Below are positions 29,718 through 38,475 of a stretch of 64,000 bases of DNA, piece by piece. The translations under genes and the position numbers were made by a program. Location: assembly GCA_017307065.1 (NCBI GenBank), contig JAFKGL010000015.1:1-64000 (forward strand), read 5' to 3'. A model generated the notes under the pieces. That model did no database searches. It was not told where the DNA came from and worked only from the letters and a program-made list of their open reading frames with translations. Numbering within the stretch: position 1 is the stretch's first letter; each line of letters starts with the position of its first letter. Source of the stretch: Candidatus Paracaedimonas acanthamoebae (GTDB lineage Bacteria; Pseudomonadota; Alphaproteobacteria; Caedimonadales; Caedimonadaceae).

Positions 29718-29792
29718 GCCGTCGTAGCTCAGTGGTAGAGCACACCCTTGGTAAGGGTGAGGCCGAGAGTTCAATCCTCTCCGGCGGCACCA
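29718..29792 (+). tRNA. tRNA-Thr (GGU)
   Basis: 75 nt with encoded CCA. Acceptor GCCGTCG pairs with CGGCGGC with one G-U. The anticodon loop is TTGGTAA in the stem CACCC/GGGTG, and the T-loop is TTCAATC. The 3' 22 nt overlap, on the opposite strand, the end of the mazG reading frame. Confidence 0.95.
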
Positions 29793-30172
29793 TATTCATC
29801 CACTCTTGCCTTAGCTTCTTTCCAAACTTCAAGTAAAAATTCCAAAGGAAATTTATTGCCCAGAGTAATTTCTTTTTCTTTAAAGATTTTTAAAACAACG
29901 TCAAATCTTTTTTCATACTTAGTAATGCCATACGTGAAAGCTCGTTCAGGATCAATCTTTAAGAAGCAAGCTAGAGAGATCACAGAAAACATTAAATCAC
30001 CAATTTCTTCAGTAATTCGATCCTGTCCTTCTTGTTGTAAAAAGGCCTCTTTTACTTCCAAAAACTCATAATGAATTTTATCAAAAATTTGATCAACATC
30101 TTCCCATGCAAATCCCACTTCATCAGAAATTTTATTAAGGAAAATTGCTTTAGTAAGCCAGTCTACTTCCAT
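29771..30172 (-). CDS. mazG: half-size MazG nucleoside triphosphate pyrophosphohydrolase
   Basis: 133 aa against about 260 for two-domain MazG. Only the C-terminal-type domain is present: SDEVGFAWEDVDQIFDKIHYEFLEVKEAF, then the metal-binding EEIGDLMFSVISLACF, and KYEKRFDVV. Hydrolyses NTPs to NMPs and PPi, probably as house-cleaning. The final codons, including the stop, are read through the complement of tRNA-Thr, so the tail VDEYGAAGED is fortuitous. Its start overlaps the znuB stop by 10 nt. Confidence 0.85.
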   Translation of the reverse strand: MEVDWLTKAIFLNKISDEVGFAWEDVDQIFDKIHYEFLEVKEAFLQQEGQDRITEEIGDLMFSVISLACFLKIDPERAFTYGITKYEKRFDVVLKIFKEKEITLGNKFPLEFLLEVWKEAKARVDEYGAAGED

Positions 30173-30969
30173 TTATAATTATCTCGAACACATTTGAACA
30201 ATTCTATCCCCATTATTATAGTGACACCTGTCACAACAATAGCAGGGGCTGCGGCAATATCATAAGTGTTTGAAATCAATAAACCAATCATGATCATTAA
30301 AATACTCGCACCAATAGCTAAAATTGCCATCTCCTCAGGTGTTTTTGAGAAATTTCTTGCAAGTACTGCAGGTAAAATTAATAAAGCAGTCATTAATAAT
30401 ACACCCATAATTTTAACTGTAAGTGCGATAAAAAGAGCCAAAATAAAAAGAAATAAAATACGAACCCTGGGAACATTATATCCTTCTACAGTTGCAAGAT
30501 CTTCGCTAATGCAAATATTAATCAATGCTCGCCATTGCTTTAACAAAAAGCCCAAAACAATAATTTCTCCCAATAGCAATAGTATTAAATCTTGATAACT
30601 AACGGCAAGGATATCACCAAATAAATATCCTTCTAAATTAAATCGTATTCCTTTAAAAAAAGAAAAACATACCATTCCAAGCGATAATAATCCGGGTGAA
30701 AGTATTGCCAACCTAGTTTCAGTAGCCAAACCTGGAGAACTTGAGGAATATCCTAAAAAAACAGCTAGAATGACCGCAATGAGGAAAATTCCCACGATTG
30801 GATGAAAATTAAAAATCAAGCTTAAACTAAGTCCTAATAAAGCACCATGTGAAAGAGTATCTCCAAAAAATGCTAAACGCCTCCAAATAATAACGGATCC
30901 TAAAGGACCCGAAATTAGTGAAAAAAGCCCCCCCAATGCAATCGCATTTATAAGAAATTTACTTATCAT
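30163..30969 (-). CDS. znuB: zinc/manganese ABC transporter permease (ZnuB-like)
   Basis: 268 aa, eight or so membrane helices of the ABC-3 family. Characteristic stretches are SGPLGSVIIWRRLAFFGDTLSHGALLG near the N terminus, GILLMTALLILPAVLARNFSKTPEEM-like sequence in the middle, and SNTYDIAAAPAIVVTGVTI at the end. It forms the channel for Zn2+ uptake with ZnuC. No ZnuA binding protein is in the window. Confidence 0.92.
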   Translation of the reverse strand: MISKFLINAIALGGLFSLISGPLGSVIIWRRLAFFGDTLSHGALLGLSLSLIFNFHPIVGIFLIAVILAVFLGYSSSSPGLATETRLAILSPGLLSLGMVCFSFFKGIRFNLEGYLFGDILAVSYQDLILLLLGEIIVLGFLLKQWRALINICISEDLATVEGYNVPRVRILFLFILALFIALTVKIMGVLLMTALLILPAVLARNFSKTPEEMAILAIGASILMIMIGLLISNTYDIAAAPAIVVTGVTIIMGIELFKCVRDNYKWK

Positions 30970-30983
30970 AATTATCTCTTTTA

Positions 30984-31694
30984 TTATTTATGTTCATGAT
31001 TATGGCTATGGGCATAGGGTGCTAAGATTTCAGGATTATAGCTGGAAAAAAGGTTTTGATAATTTGGATGATTTTTAACTTCTTCGGGTTTACCTGCGCA
31101 ACATATATGATGATTTAAGCAAATCACTTTATCACTGGCTGCATGCACAAAATGTAAATCATGAGAAACAAGTAGCACCGCACAACCTAATATCTGGCGA
31201 ACTTCATAAATTAGTTTATAAAGTGAAACTTGTCCATTGATATCAACCCCTTGTAAAGGCTCATCAAGCACCAAAAGACCTGGTTTTCCTAATAAAGCTC
31301 GCGCCAATAAAACTCGCTGCAACTCTCCGCCAGATAAAACGTGAATAGATTTTTCTAGAAGTTTATCAATACTTACGGCCGCAACAACTTCAGATAATGT
31401 ATCTTGATAGCGAGAAAATTCCAAAAATCTCTTTACAGTTATTGGAAGACTTGGATCCATATGCAATTTCTGTGGCATATAGCCAATTTTTAGAAAAGGT
31501 CGTTTTGCAATCTGACCGCTTGTCGGCGTAACCAATCCTAAGATAACTTTTAAAAGCGAGGTTTTTCCAGCTCCATTAGGTCCGATGATTGTCACGAGTT
31601 CTTTTGCGAATATTGAAAAAGATACATCATGTAAAATAGTCATACTATTCTTTTGATAACAAATTTTATCGAGTGAAATTATTGCATTTCTCAC
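30984..31694 (-). CDS. znuC: zinc ABC transporter ATP-binding protein (ZnuC-like)
   Basis: 236 aa. Walker A is GPNGAGKTSLLK near 38-49, the signature is LSGGELQRVLLARALLGKPGLLVLDEPLQGVD, and the H-loop is VSHDLHFV. The His-rich C terminus (HSHNHEHK) is typical of ZnuC and supports zinc over manganese. It lies 14 nt upstream of znuB. The start is one base past the stop of the upstream transferase gene. Confidence 0.93.
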   Translation of the reverse strand: MRNAIISLDKICYQKNSMTILHDVSFSIFAKELVTIIGPNGAGKTSLLKVILGLVTPTSGQIAKRPFLKIGYMPQKLHMDPSLPITVKRFLEFSRYQDTLSEVVAAVSIDKLLEKSIHVLSGGELQRVLLARALLGKPGLLVLDEPLQGVDINGQVSLYKLIYEVRQILGCAVLLVSHDLHFVHAASDKVICLNHHICCAGKPEEVKNHPNYQNLFSSYNPEILAPYAHSHNHEHK

Positions 31695-31695
31695 T

Positions 31696-32733
31696 TTAAA
31701 AAGGAACTCCTGCTTTGCGTGCTCTTGAAAGGATCCACCAGGTAAATGGGATAGCTCCCATTAAAAAAGGAATAAAGAAAAGAAGATGATCTTCTGCTGG
31801 TTTACCTATCATTAAAAAAGCTACTACGCCTTGTGTAATAAAGATCAGTCCATATAAGCTTGTGACTTTAATATGACTCCAACCAGTTTGACTTAAAAGC
31901 TGATAAAGATGTTCACAATGAGCCTCAAAAAAACTTTTTCCTTTTATTAATCTCCGGGTACACGTAAAAATTACATCATAAATATAAATGAAGAATAATA
32001 AAGGTACGACCCAAATTGAGAATTTTCCATAAACGGGTCGCACAGCAACTAAACTCCAAGCTGCAAAGAAAAAACCAAGGAAAAAACTCCCAACATCTCC
32101 TAGAAAAATTTTTGCGTTTGGAAAATTAAATCTCAAAAAACCAAAAGTGGCGCTTGCAAGAATTAAATGAATTTGAAAGTCCGAATGATTAATATAAGTC
32201 AAAATTGATAAAAATAGGCATGCGATTATTGTTGTTACTCCTGCCATCCCATTTAGACCATCCATAAAATTAAAAGCATTCGTAAATCCAACAATCCATA
32301 AAATAGAGATTAAAAGACTAAAAGGGCCTAAATTAATTTCTCCCAAATATGGAAATGGGATTGTTTGAAATACACCTAAAAAACTCACAAAAAACCAAGC
32401 TGTTCCTATTTGAATTAAGAGCCTAAATATCGGACTTAAGCCCTTGATATCATCTAAAAAACCTATGAGCCCCATTATAGCAGCACTACACAATAAAAGT
32501 ATTAAAAGAATCCAGTCTTCATAAAAAGGTAGGTGGGAAAAATCTTGGATCATCACACTTACAAGAAAACCAGTTAAAATTCCTACGCCTCCTGCTCTAG
32601 GTGTAATTTTTTTATGAGAGGAACGCTCAACAGGAATATCTTGAATATTAACAAATATCATAGCGCGCGTGACGATCCAGGAAAGCAGGAAAGCCAGAAC
32701 TAATACTAATATATCTTTAGGCCATGCAATCAC
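31696..32733 (-). CDS. undecaprenyl-phosphate sugar-1-phosphate transferase (WecA/MraY superfamily)
   Basis: 345 aa, about ten membrane helices. Motifs are GFLDDIKGLSP (metal-binding Asp pair), NAFNFMDGLNGMAG, KIFLGDVGSFFLG and EAHCEHLYQLLSQTGWSH. This pattern fits glycosyltransferase family 4 enzymes of the WbpL/WecA type, which start O-antigen or other surface glycan synthesis on the lipid carrier, rather than MraY itself. Which sugar is used cannot be told. Its stop is adjacent to znuC, but a functional link is not evident. Confidence 0.88.
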   Translation of the reverse strand: MIAWPKDILVLVLAFLLSWIVTRAMIFVNIQDIPVERSSHKKITPRAGGVGILTGFLVSVMIQDFSHLPFYEDWILLILLLCSAAIMGLIGFLDDIKGLSPIFRLLIQIGTAWFFVSFLGVFQTIPFPYLGEINLGPFSLLISILWIVGFTNAFNFMDGLNGMAGVTTIIACLFLSILTYINHSDFQIHLILASATFGFLRFNFPNAKIFLGDVGSFFLGFFFAAWSLVAVRPVYGKFSIWVVPLLFFIYIYDVIFTCTRRLIKGKSFFEAHCEHLYQLLSQTGWSHIKVTSLYGLIFITQGVVAFLMIGKPAEDHLLFFIPFLMGAIPFTWWILSRARKAGVPF

Positions 32734-32783
32734 TAGACTTCTCTATATTTTTAGAAGGTTTATCACATATGCGAAATTCTTAT

Positions 32784-32857
32784 TGGCTGGGAGACCTGGA
32801 TTCGAACCAGGACTGCTCGGTCCAGAGCCGAGAGTTCTACCGTTAAACTATCTCCCA
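32784..32857 (-). tRNA. tRNA-Gln (CUG)
   Basis: 74 nt with encoded CCA (32784-32786). Acceptor TGGGAGA pairs with TCTCCCA, the U1-A72 start typical of tRNA-Gln. The anticodon stem CTCGG/CCGAG holds loop CTCTGGA with anticodon CTG, and the T-arm is CCTGG-TTCGAAT-CCAGG. Confidence 0.93.
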
Positions 32858-32953
32858 ACAATAATATTACTTAAAATTATATCAGTAAAATTTAAGTTGA
32901 TCTAGTCACTTGATTTTAAGTCATGTTTACTTGTAACGTGCAAGTCAGAAGGC

Positions 32954-33265
32954 TTATTCTTCGTCTTCTCGATCAATTACATCAGAAACATTTTCATCAC
33001 TTAATTCTTCGGCATCTTCAAGCAAATCACCGTCATCGATATCTTGTTCGAGCCCCACATCTATCATATCTAAGTTATCTTCAAGATTAACTTTATCAAT
33101 CTTCTTTTTAACCTTACTTCCTTCTGATTTTAAGGTTTTTATCTGAAAATCATCTTGAGAATAACTTGCATTACACTTAGGACATTCAAAATTTACTTTT
33201 TGGAGATCATAAAAGTGCGCAGCACACTTCCGACAGATTCTTTTTACTCCCCATTCTGGTTTCAA
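32954..33265 (-). CDS. TIGR02300/FYDLN-acid family protein
   Basis: 103 aa from a TTG at 33265 with ribosome binding site GGGAGG 6 nt upstream. The family begins with (R/K)PEWG(V/T)KR as here. A zinc-ribbon-like segment has two CxxC pairs (CRKC and CPKC) around the AHFYDL signature, then a long acidic tail rich in Asp/Glu. The family is almost confined to alphaproteobacteria and has no known function. Divergent from cmk. Confidence 0.88.
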   Translation of the reverse strand: MKPEWGVKRICRKCAAHFYDLQKVNFECPKCNASYSQDDFQIKTLKSEGSKVKKKIDKVNLEDNLDMIDVGLEQDIDDGDLLEDAEELSDENVSDVIDREDEE

Positions 33266-33418
33266 GGCACGCCTCCCTTTAATAATAATTAAAATACTAA
33301 TCCATCCGCTTGCCATGAATGTAAGCACGTGTCAAAGGTTTTTTTGTCTCGTGATATCTGAGTTTACCTTCTTAAATTTCTTAGATATGCTCTGTTCAAA
33401 AAATTTAAGGAACCTTTA

Positions 33419-34057
33419 ATGATTATTGCAATTGATGGACCGGCTGGAGCAGGAAAAGGTACAGCTGCTAAAGGCATTGCTCGGCATTATAATTTAGCCC
33501 ATTTAGAAACCGGGCTTTTATATAGAGCTTTAGCTTTTAAGGTTTTGGAAAATAATTTAAATTTGGATGATAAAAATAAAATTTCAGCCTTTTCTTCTCT
33601 TATTACTCTTGATGATTTACAAAATAAAGACTTACGTTCAGAAGAAATTGGTAATTTGGCTTCTAAGATAGCTTCTTTCCCAGAAGTTCGGCAAGCACTG
33701 CTAGATTTTCAACGTAAATTTGCGAATACTTCCCCACCGGGATTTAAGGGCACTGTCTTAGATGGCAGAGATATTGGTACTTTGGTCTGTCCTCAAGCCG
33801 ATATAAAATTTTATATTACAGCAAAACTTGAAATTCGAGCTCAAAGACGGCTTAAAGAGTTGCAACAAAGAGGGATCGAGAGTATATATACCGCAGTCAT
33901 TCAGAATATGATGGATAGAGATATAAGAGATGAAAGCCGTCAACAAGCACCTCTTACGGTTGCTAAGGATGCTCATGTCATTGATACATCAGATCTATCA
34001 TCTGATGATGTGCTCAAGCAGATGATTACTGTTATTGAGCAGCACCTAAAGAAGTAA
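33419..34057 (+). CDS. cmk: cytidylate kinase
   Basis: 212 aa. Phosphorylates CMP and dCMP with ATP. P-loop IAIDGPAGAGKGTAAKGIA is at 3-21, the CMP-binding LETGLLYRAL is near 31, LDGRDIGTLVCPQADIKFYITA is near 116, and DESRQQAPL is near 173. cmk immediately followed by rpsA is a widely conserved gene order. Confidence 0.97.
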   Translation: MIIAIDGPAGAGKGTAAKGIARHYNLAHLETGLLYRALAFKVLENNLNLDDKNKISAFSSLITLDDLQNKDLRSEEIGNLASKIASFPEVRQALLDFQRKFANTSPPGFKGTVLDGRDIGTLVCPQADIKFYITAKLEIRAQRRLKELQQRGIESIYTAVIQNMMDRDIRDESRQQAPLTVAKDAHVIDTSDLSSDDVLKQMITVIEQHLKK

Positions 34058-34120
34058 GTACGTTAAAAACGGGAAAATATTTACCTTTAGGGAGCTTATT
34101 TAAGAAAGGATTTAGTTTTT

Positions 34121-35890
34121 ATGACTATAAATTTAACAACCCCAAACCAAGATATAGAGAGTTTTGCAGCTCTTTTAGATGAAACACCCGAAGGATCTGT
34201 TGATATTGTTGGAAAAGTGATTAAAGGTTCCGTCATCACGATTTCTAATGATTATGCAATTATTGATGTTGGCCTCAAATCAGAAGGACGTGTTCCTCTA
34301 CGTGAATTTGCAACAGCAGCAAAAGAGCCACGCGTTAAAGCGGGCGATCGTGTTGAAGTTTATGTCGAACGAATGGAAGACAAAGATGGACTGATCGTCC
34401 TCAGCCATGAAAAAGCTCGCCGCGAAGCTGCTTGGCTTGAATTAGAGCGTTCTCATAAAGCAGGTCAACAGGTTAATGGTGTTCTGTTTGGACGTGTTAA
34501 AGGTGGTTTTACAGTAGATTTAGGTGGTGCTATCGCTTTCTTACCAGGAAGCCAATTAGATATTCGCCCAATTAAGGATATCAGTCCTTTAATGGGGATA
34601 GAACAACCTTTCATTATTCTGAAAATGGACCGTACACGGGGCAATATTGTTGTTTCTCGTCGCGCTATCTTAGAAGAGACAAGAACTGAAGCAAGATCTG
34701 AACTCCTCTCCAATATGGAAGAAGGTAAAATTGTAGAAGGTATCGTAAAGAATATAACCGATTATGGTGCCTTTATTGATCTTGGTGGTATTGATGGACT
34801 ACTTCACGTCACAGATATTTCATGGCGTCGCATCTCTCATCCTTCAGAAATGCTTCACGTAGGACAAAATGTAAAAGTTCAAATCATTCGTTATAATAAA
34901 GAGACTCATCGTATCTCATTAGGAATGAAACAACTTGAAAATGATCCTTGGCAAAACATCGAAGCTAAATTCCCGCTTCATGGAAAACTTTCTGGAACAG
35001 TCACAAATATTGCTGATTATGGCGCGTTTGTTGAACTCGAACCAGGAATTGAAGGACTTGTCCATGTTTCTGAGATGAGCTGGATAAAGAAAAATGTCCA
35101 TCCTTCAAAGATTCTTTCTGTCGGACAAAATGTAGAAGTTATGGTTCTGGAAGTTGATTCTAATAAACGAAGAATCGCTCTTGGAATTAAACAATGTCAA
35201 GAGAATCCATGGGTCACAGTTGCTGAAAAATATCCTGTTGGTTCTGAATTTGAAAGTGAAATTCGGAATATTACAGAGTTTGGCCTCTTTGTCGCCGTTT
35301 CAGGAGACCTTGATGGTATGGTCCATATGTCTGACCTTTCATGGACAGAACCTTCTGATGAAGCCATCAAAACATACAAAAAAGGTGAAAAACTCACGGT
35401 AAAAGTACTTGAAGTTGATCCTGAAAAAGAACGCATCTCTCTTGGTGTAAAGCAACTCACAGCAGATCCTTTTGCTGAAGGCTTATCAGCTCTCAAGCAG
35501 AATGATATTGTTACTTGTGAAATCACGGCTATTCAAGAAGCGGGTATTGAAGTAAGAATTGGTGAAGGCCTCGAAGGTTTTATCCGTAAAACTGATTTAT
35601 CAAAAGAACGCTCAGAACAACGCTCTGATCGCTTTGCTGTAGGCGAAAAAGTTGATGCAAAAATCATCAGTATTGATCGCTCTACACGTCGTATCAGCTT
35701 ATCCATTAAGGGCCGAGAAATAGCTGAAGAAAAAGAAGCTATGGCAACATATGGTTCCGCAGATAGCGGTGCAAGCTTAGGAGATATTCTTGGAGCTGCT
35801 TTTGATAAAGTGAAAGAAAAAACAAAAGAAGAAAAACCAGTAAAAGCGTCAAAGAAAAAAGAAGTAGACACAGAACCTGCTGATAACTAA
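34121..35890 (+). CDS. rpsA: 30S ribosomal protein S1
   Basis: 589 aa with six tandem S1 (OB-fold) repeats. The repeated signatures are DYAIIDVGLKSEGRVPL, GGFTVDLGGAIAFLPGS, DYGAFIDLGGIDGLLHVTDISW, DYGAFVELEPGIEGLVHVSEMSW, EFGLFVAVSGDLDGMVHMSDLSW and a last weaker copy. Repeats 3 to 5 carry the canonical RNA-binding faces. A short Lys/Glu-rich tail (KEKTKEEKPVKASKKKE) ends the protein. Binds mRNA leaders on the ribosome. Followed by a strong terminator. Confidence 0.98.
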   Translation: MTINLTTPNQDIESFAALLDETPEGSVDIVGKVIKGSVITISNDYAIIDVGLKSEGRVPLREFATAAKEPRVKAGDRVEVYVERMEDKDGLIVLSHEKARREAAWLELERSHKAGQQVNGVLFGRVKGGFTVDLGGAIAFLPGSQLDIRPIKDISPLMGIEQPFIILKMDRTRGNIVVSRRAILEETRTEARSELLSNMEEGKIVEGIVKNITDYGAFIDLGGIDGLLHVTDISWRRISHPSEMLHVGQNVKVQIIRYNKETHRISLGMKQLENDPWQNIEAKFPLHGKLSGTVTNIADYGAFVELEPGIEGLVHVSEMSWIKKNVHPSKILSVGQNVEVMVLEVDSNKRRIALGIKQCQENPWVTVAEKYPVGSEFESEIRNITEFGLFVAVSGDLDGMVHMSDLSWTEPSDEAIKTYKKGEKLTVKVLEVDPEKERISLGVKQLTADPFAEGLSALKQNDIVTCEITAIQEAGIEVRIGEGLEGFIRKTDLSKERSEQRSDRFAVGEKVDAKIISIDRSTRRISLSIKGREIAEEKEAMATYGSADSGASLGDILGAAFDKVKEKTKEEKPVKASKKKEVDTEPADN

Positions 35891-35902
35891 TCGATCTATA
35901 AG

Positions 35903-35935
35903 AAAGCCTCTCATCTAGAGAGGCTTTTCTTTTTT
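35903..35935 (+). terminator. Rho-independent terminator after rpsA
   Basis: Perfect 10-bp stem (35903-35912 with 35918-35927, 5-nt loop) running into a T-rich tail, 12 nt past the rpsA stop codon. Confidence 0.9.
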
Positions 35936-35982
35936 CACATCGTTTCCAAGAAAGAATTCATAAAAATTATAAAGAGGTTAAA

Positions 35983-38460
35983 TTGTTTCGTTATTTAGGA
36001 ACTATTTTTAGCTATTGTTTTCTTTCTCTATCTCTTATAGCAGGTGGAGCACTTGCTATCTTTTACTATTTTGGAATAGGGCTTCCTAACTATCAACAAC
36101 TTGCTCATTACAAACCGGATGTAGTTACACGACTTTATGCGCAAGATGGGCGCATGTTTGCTGAATATGCTTATGAAAAACGGATTTTTGTTCCGCTTGA
36201 GGCCACCCCAAAACTTATTATTAAAGCATTTTTGTCAGCGGAAGATAAAAACTTTTACCATCATTCTGGAATTGATATCCCAAGTATTTTTTCTGCTATT
36301 GCTCACAATATCACTCATGCTGCATTTTCAAAACGCCCTTATGGGGCTTCCACAATAACTCAGCAAGTTGCTAAAAATTTTCTACTCGCAGATATAGCCA
36401 ATCAAGTATCTTATGAAAGAAAAATAAAAGAAGCTATTCTAGCTTTTCGTATTGAAAGCGCTTACTCTAAAAATCACATTCTCGAATTGTATTTGAATCA
36501 AATTTATTTGGGAAATGGTTCTTATGGTATTGCAGCGGCGGCTGTAAACTATTTTAATAAAAGCCTTTCTGAGCTATCTCTTGCTGAAATTGCCTTTTTA
36601 GCGGCACTTCCTAAAGCCCCTAATAATTATAATCCACGAAAAAATCCTGAAGCCGCAAAAATCAGACGGAATTATGTTCTTCAAAGAATGTTTGAGGATG
36701 GATATATTACAAAAGAAGAAACTCAAAAAGCTAAATTAGAACCTCTAATTATCATAAATCGTAAAGATTTTGAAACTGTCTATGCAAACTATTTCGCAGA
36801 AGAAGTAAGGCGTGAACTTCTTGAAAAATTTGGTGAAAAATCTCTTTATAAAGACGGTTTGGTTGTTAGAACTTCCCTAAACGTAGAATATCAAAAAGTA
36901 GCTCGTGAAGCCCTAAAAGAAGGACTTATTACTTATGACCGCCGACATGGATGGCGCGGACCAATCACAAATCTTTCTCTTTCTCCCTCAGAAAGATCTA
37001 TTCCGATTTCTTTTTCTATCAATAAGTCAGCGGCTTGGATCCCTAAATTACAAAATATTAAAGCCCCTTCTGGTCAGGGGAATTGGAATCTTGCTGTTAT
37101 TCTTGAATTAAGATCTGAATCAGCATTGATTGGTTTATCAGATGGTTCTGTAGGATGCATTCCTCTTTCCGAATTGACATGGGCGCGCCGCTATATAAAT
37201 GAAAATTCGCTTGGTCCTCTCATCACTCATCCTAAAGATGTTTTTAAATTAGGTGATGTAATTTTAGTGGATAAAATCACACATTTTAAAGATACAAAAT
37301 CAATTGATTCTTTTAAGCTCTGTCAGATCCCAGCAGTATCCGGAGGAATTGTTGTCATGGACCCTCATTCAGGGCGCGTCCTTGCCTTGCAAGGTGGCTA
37401 TAGCTTTAAAAGTAGCCAATTTAATAGAGCAACTCAAGCTTGGCGACAAGTTGGATCAACAATTAAACCTTTTGTTTATCTAGCGGGAATTGAAAAAGGA
37501 TTGCACGGCTCTATGATTGTGCAAGACATCCCTTTTTCTATAAATCTTGGTAAAAATTTAGGTATTTGGCGCCCTCGAAATTATGATGAAAAATTTATGG
37601 GTTCCTTAAGTTTAAGACGTGCTTTTGAGCTTTCTCGCAATGCTGTTACTATTCATCTTACTCATAATACGATTGGAATAAAAAATGTTATCGATGTTGC
37701 CCAACGTTTTAATATTACCAATAAAATGCCTGCTCAATTGGCCATGGTATTGGGCGCAAGTGAAACAACTTTACTCAGATTAACTGCGGCTTATGGTATG
37801 ATTGCCAATGGTGGTAAAAAAATTGCGCCGACGCTTCTTGACCGTGTTCAGGATCGCTATGGGAAAACTATTTTAACAAATCAGCTTGTACAATGTACAA
37901 ATTGTGACAGTAAGTTAGTTCTAGGATCTGAAATTCCAATTCTTAAAGATCAACGTCCTCTTGTCACAGATCCAGCAAGTGCTTATCAAATGATTTCACT
38001 TTTACACGGTGTTGTAGAGAGAGGAACGGCCAAAAATCTTTTAGAACTTAAACGACCAATTGCCGGAAAAACAGGGACAACCAATGAATTTCGCAATGCT
38101 TGGTTTGTTGGTTTTACCCCTGACCTTGTTGTCGGTGTGTATATAGGATTTGATTCGCATGTATCTCTTGGACGACATGAAAGTGGCGCTCGTGCAGCAG
38201 CTCCCATATTTCTAGAATTTATGAAAAAAATCCTTAAAGGTAAGCCCGCTCAGCCCTTTCGTGTGCCACCAGGTATTAAACTTGTGCGAGTTGATTCTTC
38301 TACAGGCCACCCTACTCAAGGAAATGGTCAAAATACTCTTCTTGAAGCTTTTAAAACTGATACAGATTTATCTAAATTAGAGACAACAAAAAATAATTCT
38401 CAAGAACCTCTTTCTTCATCTCAAAATATGAAAGAATCTCAGACAGATGGCTTATATTAG
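35983..38460 (+). CDS. mrcA: penicillin-binding protein 1A (bifunctional transglycosylase/transpeptidase)
   Basis: 825 aa from a TTG with AAAGAGG 5 nt upstream. An N-terminal membrane anchor (about 8-30) is followed by the GT51 glycosyltransferase with SAEDKNFYHHSGID and GASTITQQVAKNFLL, an OB-like insert, and the transpeptidase. The transpeptidase has the nucleophile motif STIK (in VGSTIKPFVYLAG), SRN, and KTGTT (in IAGKTGTTNEF). Synthesises and cross-links peptidoglycan at the periplasmic face. The tail after about 770 is Ser/Gln-rich and likely disordered. prfB begins 15 nt downstream. Confidence 0.96.
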   Translation: MFRYLGTIFSYCFLSLSLIAGGALAIFYYFGIGLPNYQQLAHYKPDVVTRLYAQDGRMFAEYAYEKRIFVPLEATPKLIIKAFLSAEDKNFYHHSGIDIPSIFSAIAHNITHAAFSKRPYGASTITQQVAKNFLLADIANQVSYERKIKEAILAFRIESAYSKNHILELYLNQIYLGNGSYGIAAAAVNYFNKSLSELSLAEIAFLAALPKAPNNYNPRKNPEAAKIRRNYVLQRMFEDGYITKEETQKAKLEPLIIINRKDFETVYANYFAEEVRRELLEKFGEKSLYKDGLVVRTSLNVEYQKVAREALKEGLITYDRRHGWRGPITNLSLSPSERSIPISFSINKSAAWIPKLQNIKAPSGQGNWNLAVILELRSESALIGLSDGSVGCIPLSELTWARRYINENSLGPLITHPKDVFKLGDVILVDKITHFKDTKSIDSFKLCQIPAVSGGIVVMDPHSGRVLALQGGYSFKSSQFNRATQAWRQVGSTIKPFVYLAGIEKGLHGSMIVQDIPFSINLGKNLGIWRPRNYDEKFMGSLSLRRAFELSRNAVTIHLTHNTIGIKNVIDVAQRFNITNKMPAQLAMVLGASETTLLRLTAAYGMIANGGKKIAPTLLDRVQDRYGKTILTNQLVQCTNCDSKLVLGSEIPILKDQRPLVTDPASAYQMISLLHGVVERGTAKNLLELKRPIAGKTGTTNEFRNAWFVGFTPDLVVGVYIGFDSHVSLGRHESGARAAAPIFLEFMKKILKGKPAQPFRVPPGIKLVRVDSSTGHPTQGNGQNTLLEAFKTDTDLSKLETTKNNSQEPLSSSQNMKESQTDGLY

Positions 38461-38475
38461 AATAAAGGAAAAGAT

